DNA from: Bacteroidales bacterium
GTDB lineage: Bacteria; Bacteroidota; Bacteroidia; Bacteroidales; UBA932
Length of the DNA stretch: 64,000 nucleotides
Reading direction: 5' to 3'
NCBI GenBank assembly: GCA_017519865.1
Contig: JAFWRQ010000023.1
Span: 1-64,000, forward strand
In this document: in pieces, positions 27,364 to 35,545 of the stretch
Layout of the letters: each line of letters opens with the position of its first letter
Numbering within the stretch: position 1 is the first letter of the stretch
Made by a program: the position numbers and the translations under genes
The notes under the pieces: generated by a model
Seen by the model: the letters and a program-made list of their open reading frames with translations, nothing else
Database searches by the model: none
What the model was told of the DNA's origin: nothing

Positions 27364-28164
27364 ATGGAAGTCCGAGCCAAGAAAGCCCTGGGGCAGCATT
27401 TCCTGACGGATCAGGGCATAGCCCAGGCCATAGTCCGGGCCCTGCGCGAGGACCCGTCCGCTCCGCGGGACGTCCTCGAGATCGGCCCCGGAATGGGCGT
27501 CCTGACGCAGTACCTTCTGAAGCGCGAGGACCTGGATCCCATGATGATAGAGATCGATACCGAGTCGGTGGAATACCTGCTGACTCATTTCAACGGGATG
27601 CAGGGACGCCTCATAGAAGGGGATTACCTCAAGCTCAACATATCGAAATTCTTCAAGGGCCCGTACCGCATCATCGGAAACTTCCCATACAATATCTCCT
27701 CGCAGATATTCTTCAAGATCCTGGACGACAAGGACCGCGTCCCCGAAGTGGTCTGCATGATACAGAAGGAGGTGGCGGACCGCATCGCCGAGAAGCCCGG
27801 CTCCAAGACCTACGGTATCCTTTCCGTGCTCCTGCAGGCCTGGTACGACATCGAGTACGTCCTCGCCGTCGGCCCAGGGGCTTTCAGCCCGCCGCCGAAA
27901 GTCCGCTCGGCCGTCATCCGTCTTACCCGCAACTCCCGCACCGACCTCGGCTGCGACGAAAAGCTGTTCAAGGCGGTGGTCAAGACGGCTTTCAATCAGC
28001 GGCGCAAAACCTTGCGCAACGCGCTGAAGCCGATGCTGCCCGCCGGTGCAGACGCCTCAGCCTTCTTCGCGGATCCGGTCTTCGACCTCCGCGCCGAGCG
28101 CCTCGGCGTCGAAGACTTCGTCGCCCTCACCCGCCGCTTTGACGGGCAGCATTCCACAGAATGA
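27364..28164 (+). CDS. rsmA: 16S rRNA (adenine1518-N6/adenine1519-N6)-dimethyltransferase
   Basis: KsgA/RsmA enzyme that dimethylates two adjacent adenines in the helix 45 loop of 16S rRNA during late 30S assembly, using SAM. 266 residues, normal length. N-terminal KKALGQHFL, SAM motif I VLEIGPGMGVLTQYL, and the catalytic NFPYNISSQI (N-L/F-P-Y motif) are all present. The C-terminal helical domain holds AFNQRRKTLRNALKP. The ATG directly follows the stop of the YfhO-like gene. The last codons overlap the first arm of a CCACAGAATG repeat (28154-28163). Confidence 0.97.
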   Translation: MEVRAKKALGQHFLTDQGIAQAIVRALREDPSAPRDVLEIGPGMGVLTQYLLKREDLDPMMIEIDTESVEYLLTHFNGMQGRLIEGDYLKLNISKFFKGPYRIIGNFPYNISSQIFFKILDDKDRVPEVVCMIQKEVADRIAEKPGSKTYGILSVLLQAWYDIEYVLAVGPGAFSPPPKVRSAVIRLTRNSRTDLGCDEKLFKAVVKTAFNQRRKTLRNALKPMLPAGADASAFFADPVFDLRAERLGVEDFVALTRRFDGQHSTE

Positions 28165-28264
28165 ATCCCACCGCCCCTGCATCCATTCTGTGGCAGCAAA
28201 AAGCACACAAACGCCGTTATAGCCGCCACAGAATGAACGTCAGCATTCTCCCATCCATTCTATG
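28154..28264. repeat. CCACAGAATG palindromic repeat cluster
   Basis: CCACAGAATG at 28154-28163 pairs with CATTCTGTGG at 28184-28193. A second CCACAGAATG at 28226-28235 is followed by a degenerate CATTCTATG at 28256-28264. The first arm includes the rsmA stop codon. No T-run follows either hairpin, so they are not standard terminators. Confidence 0.65.
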
Positions 28265-28277
28265 TCCCTAACTGCTT

Positions 28278-29102
28278 ATGTGGAAAGCTATCAAATACAT
28301 CCTTATCTTCTACGCTTTCCAGATTATTGGCGTCATTCCGACCTTTTTTCTGGGCAGCGTCAAAGAGAGTTCCTTACTGATAGGGCTGCTGTTTTCATCA
28401 GTCCTTTTCATCGTCTATGTCCTTTTGAAGAAGGAAACCCGTCCGCAACCGGGTTCCTTCACGGTGCGGCCCTGGAAGATACTGCTGCCGTGCATCTTTG
28501 TCTGGCTGGCTTTCCTGTTGCCCGAGTTCAGGATAATTGAAACCCTCGACTTACCCGATACGGTGTTTGAGGATATCGATACCGAGTCTTTTTACTCCGT
28601 TCAGGGAGTATTTGCCATAGGCATATTAGGCCCGATTGCCGAAGAGCTGCTTTTCAGGGGCGTGGTGCTGGATTCCCTCCTGCATTGGGACAGGATTGAA
28701 GGGCGTCCCTGGCTGGCCGTCATCCTGTCAGCGGTTTTATTCAGCCTTGCCCACATGAATCCCGCGCAGCTGCCTGCCACGCTTTCCATGGGTCTGTTCT
28801 TCGGATGGCTCTGCTACCGGACCGGAAGCCTCCTGCCCGGCATCGTGCTGCATGTCTTCAACAATTCCCTGCCATGTATCGCAGGCATGGTGTCGGCAGA
28901 GGAAAGCAGGTATGAGACGATGGCGGATTACTTCGGTTCGCCATGGACCGAGGACATTGCCATCGCCCTGTCGCTGATCGTATGCATAGAATGCCTGGTA
29001 GTGGTCGTTGGGATGGTGGACAGGCATTTTCCGCTCAAGAGGAGTGCTTGCATCGAGTACGGCGGCACTTTGGGTGACGGGGAGGGAGAGTCGCCGAAAT
29101 AG
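28278..29102 (+). CDS. CPBP family intramembrane metalloprotease
   Basis: Predicted intramembrane protease of the CPBP (CAAX/Abi) family, 274 residues with about seven to eight hydrophobic segments. Motif 1 is EELLFRG with E122/E123; a second motif includes H159 in SLAHMNPAQ; motif 3 is VLHVFNNSLP. These supply the family's metal-binding residues. Bacterial members are mostly uncharacterised, with roles suggested in lipoprotein or prenyl-protein processing and bacteriocin immunity. Its last 175 nt are antisense to the 3' end of the convergent DUF3810 gene. I see no clear promoter; the CCACAGAATG repeat cluster fills the upstream gap. Confidence 0.85.
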   Translation: MWKAIKYILIFYAFQIIGVIPTFFLGSVKESSLLIGLLFSSVLFIVYVLLKKETRPQPGSFTVRPWKILLPCIFVWLAFLLPEFRIIETLDLPDTVFEDIDTESFYSVQGVFAIGILGPIAEELLFRGVVLDSLLHWDRIEGRPWLAVILSAVLFSLAHMNPAQLPATLSMGLFFGWLCYRTGSLLPGIVLHVFNNSLPCIAGMVSAEESRYETMADYFGSPWTEDIAIALSLIVCIECLVVVVGMVDRHFPLKRSACIEYGGTLGDGEGESPK

Positions 29103-30121
29103 CCGTCCATCGTCATGATTATACCGATGACTCCCTGATAGTCCCGGGCTCCTTCGGAGATGCCGTTGGATTTCAGGAAGAGGTTCATTATGGCCCGTTG
29201 CGCGTCCTCGATGATACGGACGCGCTTGCTGTCCCAGAACAACTGTATGGCGGCATTGTCATCCAGGACTTTCTCCGAGAGGCTGCCTGTCCAGGCCGCA
29301 TAGCGCTCCTCCGGCAGCAGGGCGCGGGCGTTGGCGGCCACATATGGCAGAAGGGACAGATACCCGCTGTAGCGGATGTGTGGATTGTCTGACTGGCGGC
29401 AGAAGGCGTAGGCCCAATAATTGGCTTCCCCTTCGCCGGTAACTCCCGACAGATGGGCCATCTCGTGGGCCAGGGTGAAAGGATATTCTGTCTCCGGCAG
29501 ATCGAGGTTCACCTGCGATTCGCAGAAGAAGGGCCCCATCCATCCCAGTACGGTAACGGCGGAGAACAGGGGGTTCAGCAGCGGCTTCTTCACGTGCTGC
29601 CACTCCCGCAGGGGCGTATAGCCGCAATCGGCAGCCCGCCCGGCATAAAACTCCTTGACCTCCTGTTCCACGTTGGCCGTACCCCTGCCTGCCTGCTCCC
29701 GTCCGGCGTCGGCGTTCAGCGCAGCGGTATATTCCGACAGGAAGCGTTCGAAGGCCTCCTGCTCGAAATGCACGGGCGTAATGCCCATCCGTGCATACAG
29801 CGGGGTGCGGAAATAGTTGTTGCCCCAGCCTAAATACAGCCAAACCAGGAGCCAGACGGCGATGCGCAGCGTCCGAACCATCCACTTGAGGAAGCCCTCT
29901 TTCTTTCGGACAGCTCGTATGAGCACACCGAGGAAAGCCAGCACGAAGCCGGCCACGACGATTTCCTCAAGGGAAAACTTCACCCAGGAGGCCGCCCATG
30001 ACAGTGCCGCCGAGACGGGCGGATAGCAGTGCTCCGCGTAGAAATCCGCTGCCGGCGTCCAGAAGCGGCAAGCCGCCACTCCCGCCAGCAACGCCAGACC
30101 GATGAAATCTCCTTTTCGCAC
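28928..30121 (-). CDS. DUF3810 family membrane protein with HExxH motif
   Basis: 397-residue Bacteroidota/Firmicutes-type DUF3810 protein. Two or three N-terminal TM helices (to about residue 110) are followed by a soluble domain with a zinc-protease-like HEMAHLSGVTGEGEANY (HExxH plus downstream Glu). No activity is established for the family, as far as I know. The recognisable domain ends near GVIGIIMTMDGYFG. The last ~55 residues are Ser/Thr/Pro-rich low-complexity sequence lying antisense to the CPBP gene, which suggests loss of the original stop. Last gene of the minus-strand rnhB operon, 31 bp after the outer-membrane protein gene. Confidence 0.82.
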   Translation of the reverse strand: MRKGDFIGLALLAGVAACRFWTPAADFYAEHCYPPVSAALSWAASWVKFSLEEIVVAGFVLAFLGVLIRAVRKKEGFLKWMVRTLRIAVWLLVWLYLGWGNNYFRTPLYARMGITPVHFEQEAFERFLSEYTAALNADAGREQAGRGTANVEQEVKEFYAGRAADCGYTPLREWQHVKKPLLNPLFSAVTVLGWMGPFFCESQVNLDLPETEYPFTLAHEMAHLSGVTGEGEANYWAYAFCRQSDNPHIRYSGYLSLLPYVAANARALLPEERYAAWTGSLSEKVLDDNAAIQLFWDSKRVRIIEDAQRAIMNLFLKSNGISEGARDYQGVIGIIMTMDGYFGDSPSPSPKVPPYSMQALLLSGKCLSTIPTTTTRHSMHTISDRAMAMSSVHGEPK

Positions 30122-30152
30122 TTGATTACAGCAACGCTATGGATGACGTGGA

Positions 30153-30749
30153 TCAGAAGGAATAGCCCAGGTGGAGGGAGATGCCGGTGGACATTACGTC
30201 CTTGACCTTCTGTTCGGGGTTGCGGATGGTGCCGATGACGTCACTGATGCCGATCAGCCTGCGGCTGAGGAAGTGATGCGTATCCACGCCAAGGGTGATA
30301 TAGACGTTCTCTGCCAGGTCGAGTCCTATCTGGGGCTCGAAGAAGAATCCCTTGGTCTTGCCGTCAGGGTCGAAATTGATGGCTGTACCGATGTCTGCAG
30401 TTACGAACGGGCGGAATTGTCCCGGCCTGACCCGCCCGAAACGGGCGCGTACGAACAGTGGCAACACGTATTCATTGCCATATACCGGCTTCAGGACGTC
30501 GGTCTCTCCTACGAACTCGCTGGAACGTACGAAGCGCAGGCCGGCGCCGGCTCCGAGGAAGAAGCCCTTGGTGCGCTGCTTCCCCCAGACGTACGTCGCT
30601 CCGGCGGCGAAGTCCGTACCCTCCGTGAAACTTATATGGCCATATCCTTCAACGGCGTTGCGGGCCTTTTTGGACTGTTTCCAAGGCTCGAGGGCGAACA
30701 GGTTTGACGCCAGCAGCAGCGCTGCAAACACTATAAACAGCCGTTTCAT
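30153..30749 (-). CDS. Small outer-membrane beta-barrel protein, function unknown
   Basis: 198 residues with a Sec signal (MKRLFIVFAALLLASNLFA). The body shows amphipathic strands (GFFLGAGAGLRFV, VLPLFVRARFG, FFFEPQIGLDLAENVYITLGVD) and ends SLHLGYSF with a terminal Phe, as expected for an eight-strand OmpX/OmpA-type barrel. It has no peptidoglycan-binding domain. Its ATG overlaps the stop of mrp by 4 nt (ATGA), so translation is coupled to mrp. No specific role can be given. Confidence 0.78.
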   Translation of the reverse strand: MKRLFIVFAALLLASNLFALEPWKQSKKARNAVEGYGHISFTEGTDFAAGATYVWGKQRTKGFFLGAGAGLRFVRSSEFVGETDVLKPVYGNEYVLPLFVRARFGRVRPGQFRPFVTADIGTAINFDPDGKTKGFFFEPQIGLDLAENVYITLGVDTHHFLSRRLIGISDVIGTIRNPEQKVKDVMSTGISLHLGYSF

Positions 30750-31828
30750 TCTCCCTCCTTGTTTTCGAGTTTTCCTGCCAGCCTGGAGGCGATCTCCAGG
30801 AAGGCGAGGCCGTCGGGACGCGAGCCGAGGGCGACGGGCTCGCCCTCGTCGCCGCCCTCGCGGATGCCCTGGACGAGCGGGACCTGCCCCAGCAGGTCTA
30901 TGCCCAGGGCCCGCGCCATCGCGACTCCTCCGCCCTGGCCGAAGATGTAGTACTTCTCGTCAGGATGCTCTGCAGGGGTGAACCATGCCATGTTTTCGAC
31001 GAGACCCAGGACGGGTTTCTCCACGCCCTTGTTGCCGAACATGTTGACGCCTTTCTCGACGTCTGCCAGTGCGACGTTCTGCGGGGTGGTGACTATGATG
31101 GCTCCCTCCATCGGGATGTCATGGACCAGTGAGATGTGGATGTCGCCGGTGCCCGGCGGCATGTCTATGAGCAGGAAGTCGAGTTCGCCCCAATGGACCT
31201 GCAATATCATCTGTTTCAATGCGTTGCAGGCCATGGGCCCGCGCCAGATCAGGGCCTGGCCGCGGTCGGCGAAGTAGCCGATGCTCATCCATTTCACACC
31301 GAACTTCTCGGCGGGGAGTATCCACTGCCTGCCGTCCTCCTCTTCGACCGCCTCGGGTACGTGACCCTCGGTGCCGGTCATCACCGGCACGGACGGCCCG
31401 TACACGTCTGCGTCGGCGAGGCCGACCTTGTAGCCCATCCGGGCCAGGGCGACGGCAAGGTTCACCGCAACGGTGGACTTGCCGACGCCTCCCTTGCCGG
31501 AGGCTATGCCTATGATGTGCCTTATGTCCTTGACCTGTTCAAGGTCGAGGTCGAGCACGTTGGTTTTTTTCTTTGCCGGGGCTTCGTCCAGGACAATGGT
31601 CCGCACCTCGTTCTCCACTCCGGGGAACTCCCGGTTGAGGGTGGCGCGGGTGCTGCCCACGAGGTATTCGGTCAGCGGGTCACGCCGCTTGGGGAATCCC
31701 AGGGTCACCGTTATCCTGCCCCCGGCGGTCTCCACCGCGTGCACCATCCCGAGTCCTACGATATCCTTGTCGTCCCTGCCGGGATGGTGCACGGCGGCGA
31801 GCGCCTTCAAGACTTCCTGTTCAGTCAT
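30746..31828 (-). CDS. Mrp/NBP35 family Fe-S cluster carrier ATPase
   Basis: P-loop ATPase of the Mrp/ApbC family, thought to carry Fe-S clusters to apoproteins; 360 residues. N-terminal MIP18/DUF59 domain (about 1-95), then the ATPase: deviant Walker A ASGKGGVGKST, DADVYGPSVP, and Walker B region LIDMPPGTGDIHIS. The CxxC pair that binds the bridging cluster in E. coli Mrp is not seen after NMAWF; the sequence reads TPAEHPDEKYYIFG there, which I recall as common in Bacteroidota members. Cluster binding at that site is therefore doubtful. It follows the dpp7-like gene by 2 nt and overlaps the next gene by 4 nt. Confidence 0.92.
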   Translation of the reverse strand: MTEQEVLKALAAVHHPGRDDKDIVGLGMVHAVETAGGRITVTLGFPKRRDPLTEYLVGSTRATLNREFPGVENEVRTIVLDEAPAKKKTNVLDLDLEQVKDIRHIIGIASGKGGVGKSTVAVNLAVALARMGYKVGLADADVYGPSVPVMTGTEGHVPEAVEEEDGRQWILPAEKFGVKWMSIGYFADRGQALIWRGPMACNALKQMILQVHWGELDFLLIDMPPGTGDIHISLVHDIPMEGAIIVTTPQNVALADVEKGVNMFGNKGVEKPVLGLVENMAWFTPAEHPDEKYYIFGQGGGVAMARALGIDLLGQVPLVQGIREGGDEGEPVALGSRPDGLAFLEIASRLAGKLENKEGE

Positions 31829-31830
31829 TT

Positions 31831-33990
31831 TTATTTGATGATGTTCATTTCGTCAAGGAGATATCCGGCTCCGCCGAACTTGTCGAGGAGCAGGAGGACA
31901 TAGCGGATGTCGACGCAGATGCAGCGCTGCAGGTCAGGCTCGAACATCACGTCGCTGGACATCGACTCCCAGTTGCCGTCGAATGCGAGGCCGATGAGGT
32001 TGCCGTCGGCATCCATCACGGGCGAGCCGGAGTTGCCTCCGGTGATGTCACAGTTGATCAGGAAGCAGGCGGGAAGTTCACCCTTCTCATTGGCATACTG
32101 GCCGTAGTCCTTTGTCTCGTAGATCTCGTGGAGACGTGCGGGGACGCGGAACTCGTAGTCGTCGTTGTTCTCCTTCTCGATGACGCCCTTTAGGGTGGTG
32201 TAATGCTTGTAGAGCACGCCGTCCTTCGGGGAATACGACTTGACCGTACCGTAGGTGAGGCGCATCGTGCTGTTGGCGTCAGGATAGGAGGGCTCTCCGG
32301 CCTTCCACTCCATCATGCCCTTGGTGTAGGCCTTGCTGGCTTCGGCGATGGGGCCGGCGCTGGCATTGATTGCGGGGGTGAATTTCATCGCGGCTCCGGC
32401 GATCGCATTGTAGAAGTTGATGGCGGGATCCTTCAGGAAATCGTCATAAGTCTTGATCTTCTCGCGGAGTTTTTCCTCGGAAGTGAAAGCCGTGTTGTCG
32501 AAGAAATACTTCATGAAAGGCTCTACCTGCGACTCATCGAGGCCTTCGATGGCTATCTTGTCCTCAGGTTTTACATTTGCGAGATAGTGCTTCAGCAGGG
32601 CTACGCCTTCCTTCCTGTCGAGGGATTCGCTGTAGTCCTTGAACGAACGCGATACGGCTGCGATGGCGTCCTGGATGGCAGCGGCTTCGTCCTTGCCCTG
32701 GGCCTGGGCCCGGCGGTAGGCGCTGCCGAAACTGGAGGCGAAGCCGACGGCCTCGATCCTGTAGATGGACTCCGTGAGCAGGTTGTAGGCCTTGTTGGCC
32801 TCGGAAGCGGAAGCGACGGCGTCGGCTATGGTCTGGATGGCGCTGCCGTAAGCCTCGCGGCGGCTCTTCTTTTCATTAACCCATTTCATGAAATCAGCCT
32901 CCTTGCGCTCCTGGCGGCCGATGATGTCCAGTTTTTCGAAAGCGAGTTCCTCGCCCTGCCATTTCTTCCATCCGTTGGATGAACTGGCGTACTTGCTGGC
33001 ATACTGGAGGTTGACCGCAGGGTCGGCCATGCGGGCCTCCCACATGACGTCCTGACGGACGGTGCGGGCGTCGATGGCAACCCTCTGGTTGGCGATCATC
33101 TGCTTGAGCTGGGCAGCGGTCTGGAAGCGTTGGGTGCGTCCGGGATAGCCCATTATCATGGCGAAGTCGCCGTCCTGGTAGCCCTTGAGGGATACGCCGA
33201 GGGTCTTCTTGGGGCGGTAGGGGACATTGTCCGGGCTATATGCGGCGGGCTCGTTGTCACGGCCGGCGTAGACGCGGAACATCGAGAAATCGCAGGTGTG
33301 GCGGGGCCACATCCAGTTGTCGGTTTCGCCGCCGAATTTGCCGGACGATGCCGGGGGAGCGCCCACGAAGCGGACGTCGGTGTACGTCTTGTAGATGATG
33401 AGGTAGAAGACGTTGTCGTTGTAGAAGCTGGAGACGGAAGCCGAGCAGTGGGGGTTGTCGGCTTCAGCCTTCTCCATGAGAGCCCTGGCGGCCGCTTCCA
33501 TAGCGGCTTCGGCTATCTCTTCCTTGTCCTCTGCCTTCCTGTTCTGCTTGAGGGCGGCGTCATAAGCTTTTTCCAGTACGGAAGTGACGTCCGTCATGCT
33601 CTGGAGGAAGGTGACGCTTAGGCCCCTGGCGGGAAGTTCTTCTTTCAGATTCATAGCCCAGTATCCATCTTCGAGATAGTTGTGCTCGGGGGTGGAGAGT
33701 GCCTGGATGTTGCTGTAGCCGCAATGGTGGTTCGTGATGACGAGACCCTGGTTCGAGATCATCTCGCCCGTGCACCCTCCGCCGAAGTGGACGATGGCGT
33801 CTTTCAGCGAGGTATTGTTGATGCTGTAGATCTGCTCGGGGGTGAGTCGGCAACCAAGGTTGGCCATTGCTTCCGCGTTCATCTTCTGGAGAAGCGGGAG
33901 GAGCCACATGCCTTCGTCAGCGCGGGCTCCGACGGTGAGTGTCATGGCTGCCGCGACGGCGAGGAAGGTTTTTCTGAGGTTCGTTTTCAT
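31831..33990 (-). CDS. S46 family dipeptidyl-peptidase, DPP7-like
   Basis: Periplasmic serine exopeptidase that releases dipeptides from oligopeptides, 719 residues with a Sec signal (cleavage near ARADEG). Chymotrypsin-like halves carry His89 in ITNHHCGY and Ser654 in GGNSGSPV; the catalytic Asp is in the DVRFVGAPP region. The residue that sets P1 preference is Gly672 in FDGNWE; DPP11 enzymes have Arg there (FDRNWE), so DPP7-like preference for aliphatic/aromatic P1 is predicted rather than Asp/Glu. It overlaps rnhB by 4 nt and is followed by mrp after 2 nt. Such enzymes support peptide use by asaccharolytic and mixed feeders. Confidence 0.93.
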   Translation of the reverse strand: MKTNLRKTFLAVAAAMTLTVGARADEGMWLLPLLQKMNAEAMANLGCRLTPEQIYSINNTSLKDAIVHFGGGCTGEMISNQGLVITNHHCGYSNIQALSTPEHNYLEDGYWAMNLKEELPARGLSVTFLQSMTDVTSVLEKAYDAALKQNRKAEDKEEIAEAAMEAAARALMEKAEADNPHCSASVSSFYNDNVFYLIIYKTYTDVRFVGAPPASSGKFGGETDNWMWPRHTCDFSMFRVYAGRDNEPAAYSPDNVPYRPKKTLGVSLKGYQDGDFAMIMGYPGRTQRFQTAAQLKQMIANQRVAIDARTVRQDVMWEARMADPAVNLQYASKYASSSNGWKKWQGEELAFEKLDIIGRQERKEADFMKWVNEKKSRREAYGSAIQTIADAVASASEANKAYNLLTESIYRIEAVGFASSFGSAYRRAQAQGKDEAAAIQDAIAAVSRSFKDYSESLDRKEGVALLKHYLANVKPEDKIAIEGLDESQVEPFMKYFFDNTAFTSEEKLREKIKTYDDFLKDPAINFYNAIAGAAMKFTPAINASAGPIAEASKAYTKGMMEWKAGEPSYPDANSTMRLTYGTVKSYSPKDGVLYKHYTTLKGVIEKENNDDYEFRVPARLHEIYETKDYGQYANEKGELPACFLINCDITGGNSGSPVMDADGNLIGLAFDGNWESMSSDVMFEPDLQRCICVDIRYVLLLLDKFGGAGYLLDEMNIIK

Positions 33991-34607
33991 ATTGTATCGA
34001 ATAATGTTGGTTCAAGTTCTTTCGGGTGGAAACTCATACGGTGGTAAGGGGTATAGCCGTATCTTCGTATGGCTTCGATGTGTTCGCGTGTAGGATAGCC
34101 CATGTTGTGATCCCAACCGTATTGCGGGTATTCCAGGGCGATCTTCTTCATGAATTCGTCCCGCCAGGTTTTGGCGAGGACGGAAGCCGCGGCGATGCTG
34201 GCGTAGGTCGCATCGCCGTGCACGACGGTCACGTGCATATAGCCGTCAAGCGGCTTGAAGCGGTTGCCGTCGACCAGCAGGACGTCAGGCTTGACCGCAA
34301 GCCTGAGGGCGGCACGCTGCATGCCGGCGATGGACGCGTTGAGGATGTTGATGCTGTCGATCTCCTCCGGCTGCACGGCTTCCACCGCCCACGCGACGGC
34401 TTCCTGCTCGATGATGGGACGCAGGATGTCGCGCGAACGCTCGGTCATCCGCTTGGAATCGTTCAGAAGCGGATGGCTGAAGCCTTCGGGGAGGATGACG
34501 GCCGCGGCGAAAACCGGCCCGGCAAGCGGGCCCCTGCCCGCCTCGTCGCAGCCGGCCTCAACGAGGCCTTCATGCATGTATGGTTTCAGTCGGATGGATC
34601 GTGGCAT
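33987..34607 (-). CDS. rnhB: Ribonuclease HII
   Basis: Removes ribonucleotides misincorporated in DNA and RNA from RNA/DNA hybrids. 206 residues. The Asp-Glu-Asp-Asp active site is visible as AGCDEAGRGPLAGP near the N-terminus, LLVDGN in the middle and a later Asp. TYASIAAASVLAKTWRD is the conserved helix, and the C-terminal GWDHNMGYPTREH is typical of RNase HII. First gene of the five-gene minus-strand operon, with a promoter box at 34635-34642. Confidence 0.96.
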   Translation of the reverse strand: MPRSIRLKPYMHEGLVEAGCDEAGRGPLAGPVFAAAVILPEGFSHPLLNDSKRMTERSRDILRPIIEQEAVAWAVEAVQPEEIDSINILNASIAGMQRAALRLAVKPDVLLVDGNRFKPLDGYMHVTVVHGDATYASIAAASVLAKTWRDEFMKKIALEYPQYGWDHNMGYPTREHIEAIRRYGYTPYHRMSFHPKELEPTLFDTI

Positions 34608-34634
34608 GTCCGAAGCTTTTTAAGCATCATGCCA

Positions 34635-34642
34635 CAAATTTA
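34635..34642 (-). promoter_or_regulatory. -7 promoter box for the rnhB operon
   Basis: TAAATTTG on the minus strand, 27 bp before the rnhB ATG and overlapping the stop codon of the upstream XRE gene. Confidence 0.6.
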
Positions 34643-35065
34643 ATCATTTTTATATTCTTCCTGCCCTTTTTCCAGCAAAGCTACCAATGACTTGAGATTC
34701 CGGATATTGTCATCCTTCTCCTTGATCAGGTCCTTGAGAAGGTCGATCTCTTTCCTGAGTCCGTCCAGACGGGCCTCATATTCTTCCGTCAGCCCCTTCA
34801 CGCGGTCGTTGAACTGTGCACGGGCGTCCTTGAGCCTCTGGCTGATGGCCTCATCCGGCTTGAAGCCCAAGACTACTTCCTCGGGCGTGATGCCAGCCCA
34901 TTTCGCCACTTCCAGCACTGTGTCGCTTATCATGCGGGTGTTGCCCTTCTCGACACTGCGGTAGGTGTTCCTTGCCACCCCGAGTGCATCGGCCATGTCG
35001 CCCTGGGACAAATTGTGTTCCAGGCGCAGCTTCATGATATTCTTCTTTATGGATTCGTTATCCAT
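34640..35065 (-). CDS. XRE-family transcriptional regulator with C-terminal coiled coil
   Basis: 141 residues. Residues 1-65 are a Cro/CI-type helix-turn-helix (MKLRLEHNLSQGDMADALGV, then RNTYRSVEKGN as recognition-helix region). Residues about 75-135 are a continuous charged helix with heptad pattern (LTEEYEARLDGLRKEIDLLK), consistent with a dimeric coiled coil. No ligand domain is seen. The upstream region has a TAACTTTG promoter box at 35091-35098 and two tandem TGACA-N9-TGTCA dyads at 35120-35158, a plausible autoregulatory site. Targets other than itself are unknown; the divergent small gene at 35287 is a candidate. Confidence 0.85.
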   Translation of the reverse strand: MDNESIKKNIMKLRLEHNLSQGDMADALGVARNTYRSVEKGNTRMISDTVLEVAKWAGITPEEVVLGFKPDEAISQRLKDARAQFNDRVKGLTEEYEARLDGLRKEIDLLKDLIKEKDDNIRNLKSLVALLEKGQEEYKND

Positions 35066-35090
35066 CGCGGAATGGTCGGCTTTTACGAGG

Positions 35091-35098
35091 CAAAGTTA
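35091..35098 (-). promoter_or_regulatory. -7 promoter box for the XRE regulator gene
   Basis: TAACTTTG on the minus strand, 25 bp before the ATG at 35065. No clear TTG is seen upstream; that position is taken by the dyads at 35120-35158. Confidence 0.6.
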
Positions 35099-35119
35099 TC
35101 CTGGGCCATCAAAAACGCG

Positions 35120-35160
35120 TGACACATTTTTGATGTCAATGACAAATAAATGTTGTCATT
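35120..35160. promoter_or_regulatory. Tandem dyad, candidate operator of the XRE regulator
   Basis: TGACA (35120-35124) N9 TGTCA (35134-35138), then TGACA (35140-35144) N9 TGTCA (35154-35158). The second dyad extends to AATGACAA-N7-TTGTCATT (35138-35160). Centres are 20 bp apart, about two helical turns, so two dimers could bind the same DNA face. The site covers the -33 region of the XRE promoter. Confidence 0.55.
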
Positions 35161-35286
35161 CGTCCAAAAAAAGACACTTTTTTCGAAAAAAACATATATT
35201 TCTCCGTTATACCCCCCTGTATCGACGGGTATTTGTTGGAGGAATCGACCAATAGTGCCATAATTGCATTGCAAAATGACACGGAA

Positions 35287-35535
35287 ATGAGAACAGTCGA
35301 AGAATGCTATGACCTGCTGGAAAAGCTGGTCAACGAAGAGAAGATTTTCCTGGATCCCTCTTACCCTTTCGAAAGGGTATGCCGCCTCCTCGGAGTGCCG
35401 CGCGCCGGGATGGATGCGCTCCTGATGCAGGAGCTAGGGCTCGACGGGGACGCGCTTTTCGCGTCCCTGCGCGCCGCCTTGCCCGAGCGTCTGGAGAGGA
35501 AATATGGCCTAAATTGCTTTTTTCAAGAGCATTGA
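35287..35535 (+). CDS. Small helix-turn-helix-like protein, unknown function
   Basis: 82 residues from the ATG at 35287 (MRTVEECYDLLEKL); the frame is open from a TTG at 35233, but the ATG start fits better. The middle part (YPFERVCRLLGVPRAGMDALLMQELGLDGDALFASLR) resembles half of an AraC-type helix-turn-helix, with two short helices around a turn and then a longer helix. It is too short to be a full AraC regulator. It lies divergent to the XRE gene and upstream of the EF-G2-like gene, whose promoter begins only 11 bp after its stop. A near-consensus TATATTTC at 35195-35202 may drive it. Confidence 0.6.
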   Translation: MRTVEECYDLLEKLVNEEKIFLDPSYPFERVCRLLGVPRAGMDALLMQELGLDGDALFASLRAALPERLERKYGLNCFFQEH

Positions 35536-35545
35536 AACATTTTTA

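Noticed and set aside
28154-28193. Hairpin after rsmA as an intrinsic terminator
   Set aside because: The loop is 20 nt and no T-run follows; it fits a dispersed palindrome better.
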